Below, piece after piece: positions 43,718 to 51,243 of a stretch of DNA of 64,000 nucleotides. Origin of the DNA: Clostridium sp. 12(A) (GTDB lineage Bacteria > Bacillota > Clostridia > Lachnospirales > Lachnospiraceae); NCBI GenBank assembly GCA_000526575.1, contig JAGI01000002.1, forward strand, positions 2,651,501-2,715,500. The letters run 5' to 3'. How positions within the stretch are numbered: position 1 is the stretch's first letter; every line of letters starts with the position of its first letter. A program made the translations under genes and the position numbers. The notes under the pieces were generated by a model. The model did no database searches. It was not told the DNA's origin and saw nothing but the letters and a program-made list of their open reading frames with translations.

Positions 43718-44725
43718 CTATGGTTCTGAATAATAGTTATCAATTATATTCAGTGCTATTTCTTTTGCCTTTGGTCCCCATGAGTCCTTTCTGTTTTCCT
43801 CGGTTAAATGCACTGCGAAGTAGTATCTTTCACCATTTTTATCAAACATACCTACAAACCAGCCTTTACCATTTTTTCCTGAACCTGTTTTTCCGTAGAT
43901 AGAGAGCCTTTCATCTTTCTGAATTAGCATCACCTCTTTGAGAATATTGATATTCCTTTCAGAAAAATTGGTCTTGCCCTCAAAAATCTTTGCCATGGTA
44001 TCTACCTGCTCTTTGGGGGAAATCTTTAATGAGGATTCTAACCAAAATCCATTCAACGCAGGCATAGAATTCGCTCCACTGCCCTCCCATTCGCTGATGT
44101 CACAATTTCCGTAATCTAATTGATCAAGCCAGTTTTGGACCTCACTATGGCCAACACGGTCTATGACTTTTCGATAGTACCATACACAGGATTCTTTAAA
44201 TGCATCCTTTAAGTTTAAATCTTGATTCCATTTTTCATTGGAATATTTGGTTCCATCATATCCCATGGTCGTATTGATGGAATTTAAAACACCAGTTTCT
44301 AATCCCATTAAAGTTGAAATAATTTTAAAGGTGGAGTAAGGCGATGACTGTTCTTTGCATAACTCTTGATTATACATATAGTATGTATTTTTAGTGCTGT
44401 TGAAAAAGACAGCACAACCTTTGAAGTTGTCAAAGCAATCCGTATAGTCCACGGCTTCCATTACTGGTGCAGCTTTCGTAACCTCCATATCATTGGGAGA
44501 TGTTTGCTTTTCTATTGAGGTATCCTGAGAAGTTGTGATTGCAGGAGTATCTGATACTGATGTGGTATCCTCAGATTTCACTTTATTGTTGGTATCGTTT
44601 GCTTTATTACAGCCAATACAGCTTAAACAAAGTATTAATGTTAAAAGATAAAAAATACTCATTTTAACAACCGTACCTTTTTGCAAACTCCATTTTTCTG
44701 TTTTTTTAACATTTGATATTTTCAT
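43718..44725 (-). CDS. Class D beta-lactamase (lipoprotein type)
   Basis: 335 residues. Motifs in order: S131-T-F-K134 (nucleophile Ser and carbamoylated Lys), S179-C-V181, Y205-G-N207 and K279-T-G281, with WFVG after it; this set is diagnostic of class D (OXA/CDD-like) enzymes. It should hydrolyse penicillins. The N-terminus has a hydrophobic helix ending in SCIGC (Cys39), so it is probably a membrane-anchored lipoprotein, followed by a Thr/Ser-rich linker. GGGGG is 7 bases before the ATG. A BlaI-type operator lies just upstream, but no blaI/blaR1 genes are in the window. Confidence 0.88.
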   Translation of the reverse strand: MKISNVKKTEKWSLQKGTVVKMSIFYLLTLILCLSCIGCNKANDTNNKVKSEDTTSVSDTPAITTSQDTSIEKQTSPNDMEVTKAAPVMEAVDYTDCFDNFKGCAVFFNSTKNTYYMYNQELCKEQSSPYSTFKIISTLMGLETGVLNSINTTMGYDGTKYSNEKWNQDLNLKDAFKESCVWYYRKVIDRVGHSEVQNWLDQLDYGNCDISEWEGSGANSMPALNGFWLESSLKISPKEQVDTMAKIFEGKTNFSERNINILKEVMLIQKDERLSIYGKTGSGKNGKGWFVGMFDKNGERYYFAVHLTEENRKDSWGPKAKEIALNIIDNYYSEP

Positions 44726-44759
44726 ATTGAATCCCCCTCATACAATGTTTGTAGCTTAA

Positions 44760-44775
44760 TATTACATTTGTAATA
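44760..44775. promoter_or_regulatory. BlaI/MecI-type operator
   Basis: TATTACATTTGTAATA, a perfect palindrome containing TACA-n2-TGTA, the known core of BlaI/MecI operators. It overlaps a TAATAT -10-like box on the minus strand, 35 bases upstream of the beta-lactamase. A second TACA...TGTA pair lies at 44741-44753. Confidence 0.7.
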
Positions 44776-44839
44776 TATAAGGGATTTTATCATAATATTC
44801 ATATATTTTCTACTGTTATAATAAATTCCATGTAAAAAA

Positions 44840-44859
44840 GCGTTGGATTAAACCAACGC
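44840..44859 (-). terminator. Intrinsic terminator of the P-loop gene
   Basis: The 7-bp stem GCGTTGG/CCAACGC with a 6-base loop, followed on the minus strand by TTTTTT, about 90 bases after the stop of the 44951-45745 gene. Confidence 0.8.
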
Positions 44860-44950
44860 CCACCCTTTCAAATATTACTTTTCCCCTATAGCAAACAGTC
44901 TCCATATACTATGAAAGCTGTCTTATACACTACATGGTAAACATATTATG

Positions 44951-45745
44951 CTATTCTTCCATTTTATTTATAACATCATTTATATCATAAATCTTGGCAG
45001 GTAAAATGATCGAATACCCTTCCATTATCTCTTTTATAATTCTCACTTCAAGATTCATACGTCTTTTATAATGCGCGACAATGTCTGATATATCCGAAAA
45101 TCCAAATTTCTTACCATAAGGTGACTCATTTAAATATCTCATCACAAGAGGGTACCACATCTCCACGCCGTTTTCATCGGAACGCTCTTTTTTAATCTTC
45201 AAAATATTACTTTTTATATCATCAGAGTAGAGATAGAGCAATACAAAATTCTTTTGCTTGATAATCTCAAATATCTCGCTATAAAAACCGATGATTTCTT
45301 CCTCTGTCTTGCAATAGAATAATATGAGTTCTTCTATAATATTTTGAAATAAAGAGCACTCAAACAGATTTCCTGTTCCTTGAAATTTTTGTAATCGGCT
45401 CATTATTATGCCTTGAAAGTCATCAAATGACCGCTTTCCATTATAGATTTCATACTGCTCCATATAATGATGAAACCCTTTTACATCCGTGACAATTTGC
45501 GTATATTCTACAATAAAATGATTATCTTCTTTTTTTGTATGCTTTTCTATCTCTGGCACTAAATCAGGAAATCTTACGAGAGATTGCTGATATTCTTCCT
45601 CTGTCATATAGCTGCACCATGCCAGCTCAACTGGAGAAATATCTCCTTCTAAATACATATGGTATCCATTGAGTTTTTCATATAGTGATTTCATCAATGT
45701 TGATTTACCGGACCCCTGTATTCCTTCTATAAAAATATTTTTCAT
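44951..45745 (-). CDS. P-loop NTPase / kinase-like protein
   Basis: 264 residues. The Walker A motif IEGIQGSGKSTLMKSL lies at the N-terminus; the rest is helical with FECSLFQNIIEELILFYCKT and VLLYLYSDDIKSNIL, resembling nucleoside-kinase or sugar-kinase-like P-loop proteins often annotated as hypothetical or kinase-like. Substrate unknown. The start at 45745 has GGGGG about 5 bases upstream; the longer frame starts at a poorly placed TTG. Confidence 0.7.
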   Translation of the reverse strand: MKNIFIEGIQGSGKSTLMKSLYEKLNGYHMYLEGDISPVELAWCSYMTEEEYQQSLVRFPDLVPEIEKHTKKEDNHFIVEYTQIVTDVKGFHHYMEQYEIYNGKRSFDDFQGIIMSRLQKFQGTGNLFECSLFQNIIEELILFYCKTEEEIIGFYSEIFEIIKQKNFVLLYLYSDDIKSNILKIKKERSDENGVEMWYPLVMRYLNESPYGKKFGFSDISDIVAHYKRRMNLEVRIIKEIMEGYSIILPAKIYDINDVINKMEE

Positions 45746-45806
45746 ATTAACCCCCAATTAAGTAATGCTTCTGATGGACAGGTAAGCAGGTATTACAGAT
45801 AAATTG

Positions 45807-45935
45807 TTAAGAGAAAGACTCATGATCTACCATATCAAGCATCTTATTAATATAACGTACCGCCTTACCCAGCACTTCATCTAAAATCATATAACTACTT
45901 TCCTCAAAATCAATGATTTCCAGATTACTTACTTG
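45807..45935 (-). other. Protein-like open fragment
   Basis: A minus-strand frame reads VSNLEIIDFEESSYMILDEV, then LGKAVRYINKMLDMVDHESFS to a stop at 45807-45809. The composition looks coding, but there is a stop just upstream, the first ATG (45890) has only a poor GAGG site and no family was recognised. It may be a gene remnant or a 27-residue peptide. Confidence 0.3.
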
Positions 45936-45991
45936 TTATATAGATAAGAGTGCACATAAATAGAGCCTTTGTAATAGTACGATTCTCCAAT

Positions 45992-46408
45992 TTACCCTTC
46001 ACTCCTACTGCCTATCTCAAGTAGGTTCCCCTCCGGATCGGCAACATAAAAGTTTCGTATGCCGAAAGGATAGGTTATGGGTTCTCCAGTCGGAAACTTT
46101 GCGCCTAGCTTTAATAGTCGCTTATATTCCGCATCCACATCGGCAAAACAGGGCAGCCAAAGAGCAATTTCAAATGTCTGATTAATCCCTTTTGGAGGAA
46201 CGTAGCTCTCCCCTATTGCCTGCACAAATGCTTTCCTGCTATACATGAACAAGGATAGCTCACCGCTAGCCGTTTCAAACTCTGCGAAATCCCCACCAGC
46301 CCATTGAGTATCAAAGCCCAATGTATCTCTGTAAAATCGAACCATGCTGTCCATGTCGCTGGCATATAGACAAGCGCCTACTCTTACATTTTTTCCGTTC
46401 ATTATCAT
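45992..46408 (-). CDS. VOC (glyoxalase/bleomycin-resistance) family protein
   Basis: 138 residues. VGACLYASDMDSMVRFYRDT with TLGFDTQW opens the first beta-alpha-beta-beta-beta unit; IRNFYVADPEGNLLEIGSRS closes the second with the metal-ligand Glu position. Members bind metals and toxins or act as lyases; the substrate is unknown. AAGGAG serves either the ATG at 46408 (4-base spacing) or 46402 (10-base spacing), so the start is uncertain by two codons. Confidence 0.82.
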   Translation of the reverse strand: MIMNGKNVRVGACLYASDMDSMVRFYRDTLGFDTQWAGGDFAEFETASGELSLFMYSRKAFVQAIGESYVPPKGINQTFEIALWLPCFADVDAEYKRLLKLGAKFPTGEPITYPFGIRNFYVADPEGNLLEIGSRSEG

Positions 46409-46671
46409 CCATCTCCTTTAAAATTATATATTTAATTGAAAAACAGATTGTTTTATCTAACTTTCTAAAGCTAATTCACCTTAATACTGATTAATAATAT
46501 CTTACATCAGTTTATATATTTAAGCAAATTTTAGATATTCTCATTTAAAAATACCTACTTTTAATTCTGGTCATAAGTGTGCCTACATGGTTCATTTTAT
46601 CACTCCATTATAAGATTAGTCAGTATCTGCTTATCTGTTTTACCAAGGCTTGAACATAACAGTTCACTGTA

Positions 46672-47082
46672 TTATATAAATTGCGCAAGAGCTTGAATTC
46701 CTTTGGAAATCTGAGCCTCGTTCACATTGCCAAACCCCATAATGAGGCTGTCATTATACTGATCTTTGCGAATGGTGTATCGCTCGGCTGGGTAAAATTT
46801 GATACGATGCGCCTCAAGCTCCATTACAGTCAAAGAATCAACGTTTCGTCCTGGCCAAGTTGCGATAAGATGCAAACCCGCAGCATCACCCGATATTTGA
46901 ACCTTTTCTCCGAACGTATCCGTCAACCCATAAATCAGGTGAGTTCCTTACAATATGTGACGTTTTAAATGCCCTTCGTTCATAAATCGAGCCAATGTCA
47001 ATTGTGAAAAGACAGGACACTGCATATCGACTGTACGTTTAAGCTGCACAATGGATTCTACCAACTCTTGTGGGGCTACAAA
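46672..47082 (-). pseudogene. C-terminal remnant of MocR/PdxR-type PLP regulator
   Basis: The minus strand reads FVAPQELVESIVQLKRTVDM, then QCPVFSQLTLARFMNEGHLK, RHIL, a stop, and continues in frame LTDTFGEKVQISGDAAGLHL to a C-terminal ...IMGFGNVNEAQISKGIQALA. This is the C-terminal third of a MocR-family aminotransferase-like regulator. An internal stop at about 46952-46954 and a short or divergent segment after RHI show decay. The GntR HTH and PLP-lysine region are absent, the fragment ending beside the promoter of the next gene. Confidence 0.75.
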
Positions 47083-47088
47083 TTATTA

Positions 47089-47142
47089 TTGACACAGCAA
47101 TATCTATCATGTATAATCACAGATAAATACAGTCTATATTAT
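47089..47142 (+). promoter_or_regulatory. Promoter and Rrf2 operator of the 47161 regulator
   Basis: TTGACA (47089-47094) and TATAAT (47112-47117), exact consensus with 17-base spacing. Downstream ATACAGTCTATATTAT (47127-47142) matches the box before the methyltransferase gene. Confidence 0.82.
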
Positions 47143-47160
47143 CTTTAAGGAGGAGCTATT

Positions 47161-47541
47161 ATGAAATATACGAAGGCAACAAATTATGCTTTGCATATAA
47201 TAGCCTATTTCGTTAAACAAGAAGGCAAAGACAATTTAAGTCTTCAGCCTTTAGCTAGTCACATGGATATATCACCTACCTACCTGTCCAAGATACTAAC
47301 TCAATTGGTCAAGGCTAACCTTATTCAATCTACGCCTGGAGTAAACGGAGGTTATAGTCTTAGGAAACCTAAGACTGATATAAGCTTTTATGACGTCATT
47401 CAAGCCATTGAAGGCAGTGGCGCACTTTTTACTTGTGAGATGGACGAGAATCGCGATTGTCAGATAGAAAAGGTTATGAGAGACGCCGAAGAGAAAATGG
47501 TCAATCACCTTAAAGAAAAACATATTTATGACATCGTATAA
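47161..47541 (+). CDS. Rrf2 family transcriptional regulator
   Basis: 126 residues. MKYTKATNYALHIIAYFVKQ, MDISPTYLSKILTQLVKANL (recognition helix) and GVNGGYSLRKPKTDISFYDV are Rrf2 blocks. Only two Cys lie in the effector region (CEMDENRDC, 96-104), so an IscR-like Fe-S cluster is uncertain. AAGGAGG is about 6 bases before the ATG. The shared TACAGTCT box suggests it represses itself and the methyltransferase-MATE operon that follows. Confidence 0.87.
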   Translation: MKYTKATNYALHIIAYFVKQEGKDNLSLQPLASHMDISPTYLSKILTQLVKANLIQSTPGVNGGYSLRKPKTDISFYDVIQAIEGSGALFTCEMDENRDCQIEKVMRDAEEKMVNHLKEKHIYDIV

Positions 47542-47583
47542 AAAATGAGTTAGAAAAAAGGCAGCTGCAACTGCTCATTTTTT
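47542..47583 (+). terminator. Terminator after Rrf2 gene
   Basis: AAAATGAG pairs with CTCATTTT around an inner GCAG/CTGC stem, followed by a T-run. It separates the regulator from the methyltransferase promoter. Confidence 0.6.
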
Positions 47584-47600
47584 ACCACAATTATAGATAT

Positions 47601-47616
47601 TTACAGTCTGTATTAT
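47601..47616 (+). promoter_or_regulatory. Rrf2 operator before methyltransferase-MATE operon
   Basis: TTACAGTCTGTATTAT contains the palindrome TACAG-T-CTGTA. It differs by one or two bases from the box at 47127-47142 and overlaps the probable -10 region, 20 bases upstream of the next start. Confidence 0.65.
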
Positions 47617-47636
47617 ATATAAAAGGAGGTAACATT

Positions 47637-48239
47637 ATGAATCACATGCATCATTACAACGAATCAGATGAAAAATTTGCAAACAAAATTGCTTTTTTAG
47701 ATAGCAGGCAAAGGGAGTATCTCATATCACCAGAGACACTTATTAGACAAATGCCAATTCAAAATGAACATACTTTGCTCGATGTTGGTGCCGGCTCAGG
47801 TTTTTTTACAATTCCTATGGCAGAAAACACATCCGGCAAAGTGTACGCATTGGACCCTGACAGACGTATGCTCAGTGTTATAGAAGAAAAGGCCAAGGAA
47901 AAAGGGCTTACTAATATTGAACTGATTCAGGATTCTATTGAAAACTTAAGCATTCAAAATAACAGTATTGATTTTGTTATGGCCTCTTTAATACTTCACG
48001 AAGTAAGTTCACTCACAAAAGCACTCTCTAGTATATTTGACGTGCTAAAAACAGGAGGACACTTGTTATGTCTGGAGTATGAAAAGGACGACTCAATAAT
48101 CGATGGTCCACCAATGTCCATTCGAATTGGCTCAGAGCAACTTGAAAAAGCTTTGTCATTGATTGGCTTTAAAATTGTGAAAACCACTAAAATTAATGAT
48201 GCCATATATACTGTTTTAGCCGTTAAGAAGGAGAAATAA
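47637..48239 (+). CDS. Class I SAM methyltransferase
   Basis: 200 residues. Motif I LLDVGAGSGFFTIPMAE, acidic motif VYALDPDRRMLSVIEEKAKE, IDFVMASLILHEVSS and a post-motif LKTGGHLLCLEYEKDD. The N-terminus is His-rich (MNHMHHYNESDEKF) and could bind metal. Substrate unknown; small metalloid or drug methylation is possible. AAAGGAGG lies 7 bases before the ATG. The next gene (MATE pump) starts 4 bases after the stop, so the two are co-transcribed. Confidence 0.82.
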   Translation: MNHMHHYNESDEKFANKIAFLDSRQREYLISPETLIRQMPIQNEHTLLDVGAGSGFFTIPMAENTSGKVYALDPDRRMLSVIEEKAKEKGLTNIELIQDSIENLSIQNNSIDFVMASLILHEVSSLTKALSSIFDVLKTGGHLLCLEYEKDDSIIDGPPMSIRIGSEQLEKALSLIGFKIVKTTKINDAIYTVLAVKKEK

Positions 48240-48242
48240 AAT

Positions 48243-49589
48243 ATGGAATCAAATACTGATTCTCTCATTACCATGCCAGTCAATAGACTTTTACTCAAAT
48301 TTTCACTTCCCGCTATTGCTGGTATGATTATTAATTCCTTATATAATTTAGTTGATAGAATATTTGTTGGCAGAATTGGTAGTCTTGCCATGACCGGAAT
48401 AGGATTGAGTTTACCATTTATGATGATGCTATCCGCCGTAAGTTCCTTAGTTGGAATAGGAGCTTCAGCACTCATTTCTATTAAGTTAGGAGAAAATAAT
48501 AAGGATGAAGCCAAAGACATACTTGGCAATGCCATAACATTACTTATTGGTTTAATGCTTCTCATGACATTTTTAGGACTGGTGTTTAAAACTCCTATAC
48601 TGAAAGCATTTGGTGCCAGTGATGCAACTATGCCTTATGCACTGGATTATATGATCCTAATTCTCTATGGTTCTGTATTTCAAGGCATTGGAACAGGACT
48701 AATAAATGTGATAAGAGCTGCAGGACATCCTCTCAAATCAATGGTGATTGTGCTTATTGGAACACTCACTAATATTATTTTGGATCCGCTTCTCATTTTC
48801 ACTCTTGATATGGGCATCTCTGGTGCGGCTTGGGCAACAATCATCGCACAACTCGTAACAGCCATCATGGTTATACATCACTTCCTCAGTAAAAAGAGTC
48901 AAATAAGAATTGAAATGAATAAATTAAAGCTCCATTTCGTGACTATAAAATCGATACTCAGCATTGGATTTGCTCCATTCGCTATGCAGTTATCTTCAGT
49001 TGTTGTCAGTATCATATCCAACAACGCACTTAAAACATATGGCGGTGACGTAGCCATAGGTGCAATGACCATAATCAACTCTGTGATGGTTCTGTTTCTT
49101 ATGTCTGCTATGGGTATCACGCAAGGTGCTGCACCAATTATAGGCTTTAATTTTGGCGCCAAACGCTTTGACAGAGTTAGACAGGTATTAATACTGGAAC
49201 TGGCTGCTGTTTCTTCAGTCTGCACAATCACATTTATACTTGTTCAGGCTTTTCCTGTAATGCTTTCAAGTATCTTTACCCGTGAACCAGACCTTATTTC
49301 AAAGGCAAGTACCGGAATGCGTCTGTTTTTACTCATGCTTCCGCTTATAAGTGCTCAAATAGTAGGAGCAAGCTACTTTCAAGCTATTGGTGAAGCAAAA
49401 AAGGCAACATTTTTAGGACTTTTAAGACAAGTATTTTTACTGATACCTCTACTGCTTATTTTACCTAATTTCTTAGGATTAAATGGTGTATGGGGAGCTG
49501 GTGCTCTGTCTGACCTTATCTCTAGCCTTGTTGCCATGGTCTCTTTAAAATTGGCATTCAACACATTGAAGAAACTCCAAAATGAATAG
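48243..49589 (+). CDS. MATE family multidrug efflux pump
   Basis: 448 residues with about 12 membrane helices in two homologous halves: LLLKFSLPAIAGMIINSLYN and VDRIFVGRIGSLAMTGIGLS in the first half, IKSILSIGFAPFAMQLSSVV and GITQGAAPIIGFNFGAKRFD in the second. It exports cationic drugs by Na+ or H+ antiport in relatives (MepA/NorM type). Second gene of the Rrf2-controlled operon after the methyltransferase, so modification plus export of one compound is a reasonable inference. Confidence 0.92.
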   Translation: MESNTDSLITMPVNRLLLKFSLPAIAGMIINSLYNLVDRIFVGRIGSLAMTGIGLSLPFMMMLSAVSSLVGIGASALISIKLGENNKDEAKDILGNAITLLIGLMLLMTFLGLVFKTPILKAFGASDATMPYALDYMILILYGSVFQGIGTGLINVIRAAGHPLKSMVIVLIGTLTNIILDPLLIFTLDMGISGAAWATIIAQLVTAIMVIHHFLSKKSQIRIEMNKLKLHFVTIKSILSIGFAPFAMQLSSVVVSIISNNALKTYGGDVAIGAMTIINSVMVLFLMSAMGITQGAAPIIGFNFGAKRFDRVRQVLILELAAVSSVCTITFILVQAFPVMLSSIFTREPDLISKASTGMRLFLLMLPLISAQIVGASYFQAIGEAKKATFLGLLRQVFLLIPLLLILPNFLGLNGVWGAGALSDLISSLVAMVSLKLAFNTLKKLQNE

Positions 49590-49628
49590 CTTTCAAAAGA
49601 AATTGAAAATATAATTGATAACTTGCAT

Positions 49629-49667
49629 AGCTAATCCTTGAATTGCTATAAATTCAAGGATTTAGCT
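49629..49667. terminator. Bidirectional hairpin between MATE and rlmD
   Basis: A stem of about 15 bp (AGCTAATCCTTGAATT with its near-complement) and a 6-base loop, 40 bases after the MATE stop and touching the rlmD stop. The U-tract is weak on both strands. Confidence 0.5.
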
Positions 49668-51031
49668 CATACAAGAGTTAATAATGCCACCGTCTCCACA
49701 TGCCCAGAATGCGGAAACATATCACACCCTCTAACCCTACTAAGCTCATACCCTCTCTCCCCCAAATACTTCAAATCCCTGGCAAGAGTAGCAGAATCAC
49801 AGCTCACATAAACCACCCGCTTCGGCCCCATCTTCACAATGGTATCAAGACACACCTCATCACACCCTTTTCTAGGCGGGTCAACCACAATCACGTCCGC
49901 ATACACCTGATTCTTCTCAAACTGCTCCAGAAGTACTTCCTCGGCCTTCCCAACAAAGAACTCCACATTCTCCATACCATTTAATTTCGCATTCTCCCTG
50001 GCGTCCTCAATGGCCTGAGGCACGATCTCAACTCCATACACCTTTTTCGCCTTCTGAGCCAAAAACAGTGATATGGTTCCAATGCCACAATAAAGATCCC
50101 AAACCGTTTCCCCACCAGTAAGCCCGGCATATTCAAGGGCTGTACCATAAAGCTTCTCCGTCTGCACCGGATTAACCTGATAGAAGGAAAGAGGGGATAT
50201 CCGATATTTCACATCTCCGATATAATCTGAAATATATCCAGGTCCGTAAAGGTTCTCCACCTGATTTCCCATAATCACATTGGTCTTTTCCCGATTGACA
50301 CTATAAGAAATGCTGGACATACCCGGAATCTTTAAAAGCTCCTTTACCAGCTCTTCCTGATGAGGCAGACTCTTTCCATTAATCACCTGACAGACCATCA
50401 GCTCCCCAGTCTTAAAGCCTTTCCGAATCAGAGTATGGCGAATAAGCCCCTTATGAGTTTCCTCATCATAGGGGCGAAGACCAAACCGCTCCATATGAGC
50501 CTTAATGATCTTAAGGATATCCTCATTCTCTTCTATGCCCAGCAAACAATCCTCACACCCGATAATAGAATGGGTACGTCCTGCATAGAAGCCAGTGATA
50601 ATATTGCCTTCCTTATCCGTTCCCCATGGAAACTGCGCTTTGTTCCGGTATCTCCACGGCTCGTCCATTCCCATAATAGGAAGCATGGGAATCTCAGTAA
50701 AGCCACCAATCCTGGTCAGGTTATTGTATATCTTTCTCTCCTTAAACGTAAGCTGCTCCTTATAATCCATAGCCTGAAGCTGACAGCCTCCGCATTGCCT
50801 TGCAACCGGACACTTTGGTTCCACGCGGTTTTTAGACGGTTCCAGGATTCGTTCCAGCCTTGCAAAGCCATAGGACTTCTTGGTCTTCATGGCCTTAGCT
50901 TCCACCCTGTCTCCGATTACTGTATCTTTAATAAACCAGGTAAAGCCATCGGTCTTACCGATTCCTTCCCCGGTCTCGCTGATATCTTCAATGACTGTTT
51001 CAAACTTGTCATTTTTTTTCCACTCTGACAT
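49667..51031 (-). CDS. rlmD: 23S rRNA (uracil-5-)-methyltransferase RlmD/RumA type
   Basis: 454 residues. The N-terminal TRAM domain (about 8-60) precedes a 4Fe-4S ligand set CPVARQCGGCQLQ with a fourth Cys in GCEDCLLG. The SAM domain has WDLYCGIGTISLFLAQKAKK, DVIVVDPPRKGCDEVCL and the catalytic Cys in VVYVSCDSATLARDL. It methylates U1939 or a related uracil of 23S rRNA; RlmCD-type dual specificity is common in Gram-positives. The start at 51031 has GGAGG 5 bases upstream. Confidence 0.9.
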   Translation of the reverse strand: MSEWKKNDKFETVIEDISETGEGIGKTDGFTWFIKDTVIGDRVEAKAMKTKKSYGFARLERILEPSKNRVEPKCPVARQCGGCQLQAMDYKEQLTFKERKIYNNLTRIGGFTEIPMLPIMGMDEPWRYRNKAQFPWGTDKEGNIITGFYAGRTHSIIGCEDCLLGIEENEDILKIIKAHMERFGLRPYDEETHKGLIRHTLIRKGFKTGELMVCQVINGKSLPHQEELVKELLKIPGMSSISYSVNREKTNVIMGNQVENLYGPGYISDYIGDVKYRISPLSFYQVNPVQTEKLYGTALEYAGLTGGETVWDLYCGIGTISLFLAQKAKKVYGVEIVPQAIEDARENAKLNGMENVEFFVGKAEEVLLEQFEKNQVYADVIVVDPPRKGCDEVCLDTIVKMGPKRVVYVSCDSATLARDLKYLGERGYELSRVRGCDMFPHSGHVETVALLTLV

Positions 51032-51202
51032 AACATCCTCCATCTTGACACGTTTGCCCTAGAAGCCTGTAAGCTTCTCTATACCGGCATTTAAATCATT
51101 TTATCTAAACCTATTGTATCTTTTTTTTCATCAGTACGCAAGAAAACCTTTTTCCCAGTATTGTAAAGAATGAATGAGACAAAAAAAGAACGAAACACTC
51201 CA

Positions 51203-51221
51203 GGAAAGGCTACGCCTTTCC
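51203..51221 (-). terminator. Hairpin after deaD
   Basis: GGAAAGGC-TAC-GCCTTTCC, 22 bases past the helicase stop. A T-run (TTCTTTTTTT on the minus strand) follows, but only about 14 bases later, so efficiency is uncertain. Confidence 0.5.
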
Positions 51222-51243
51222 TTCCTGCTCCGCTCCCGAAAAT

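Noticed and set aside
50360-51028. 222-codon frame antisense to rlmD, and similar long antisense frames (for example 47996-48565, 60756-61304)
   Set aside because: They lie opposite well-supported genes, lack ribosome sites and have unnatural composition; frame shadows of conserved genes.
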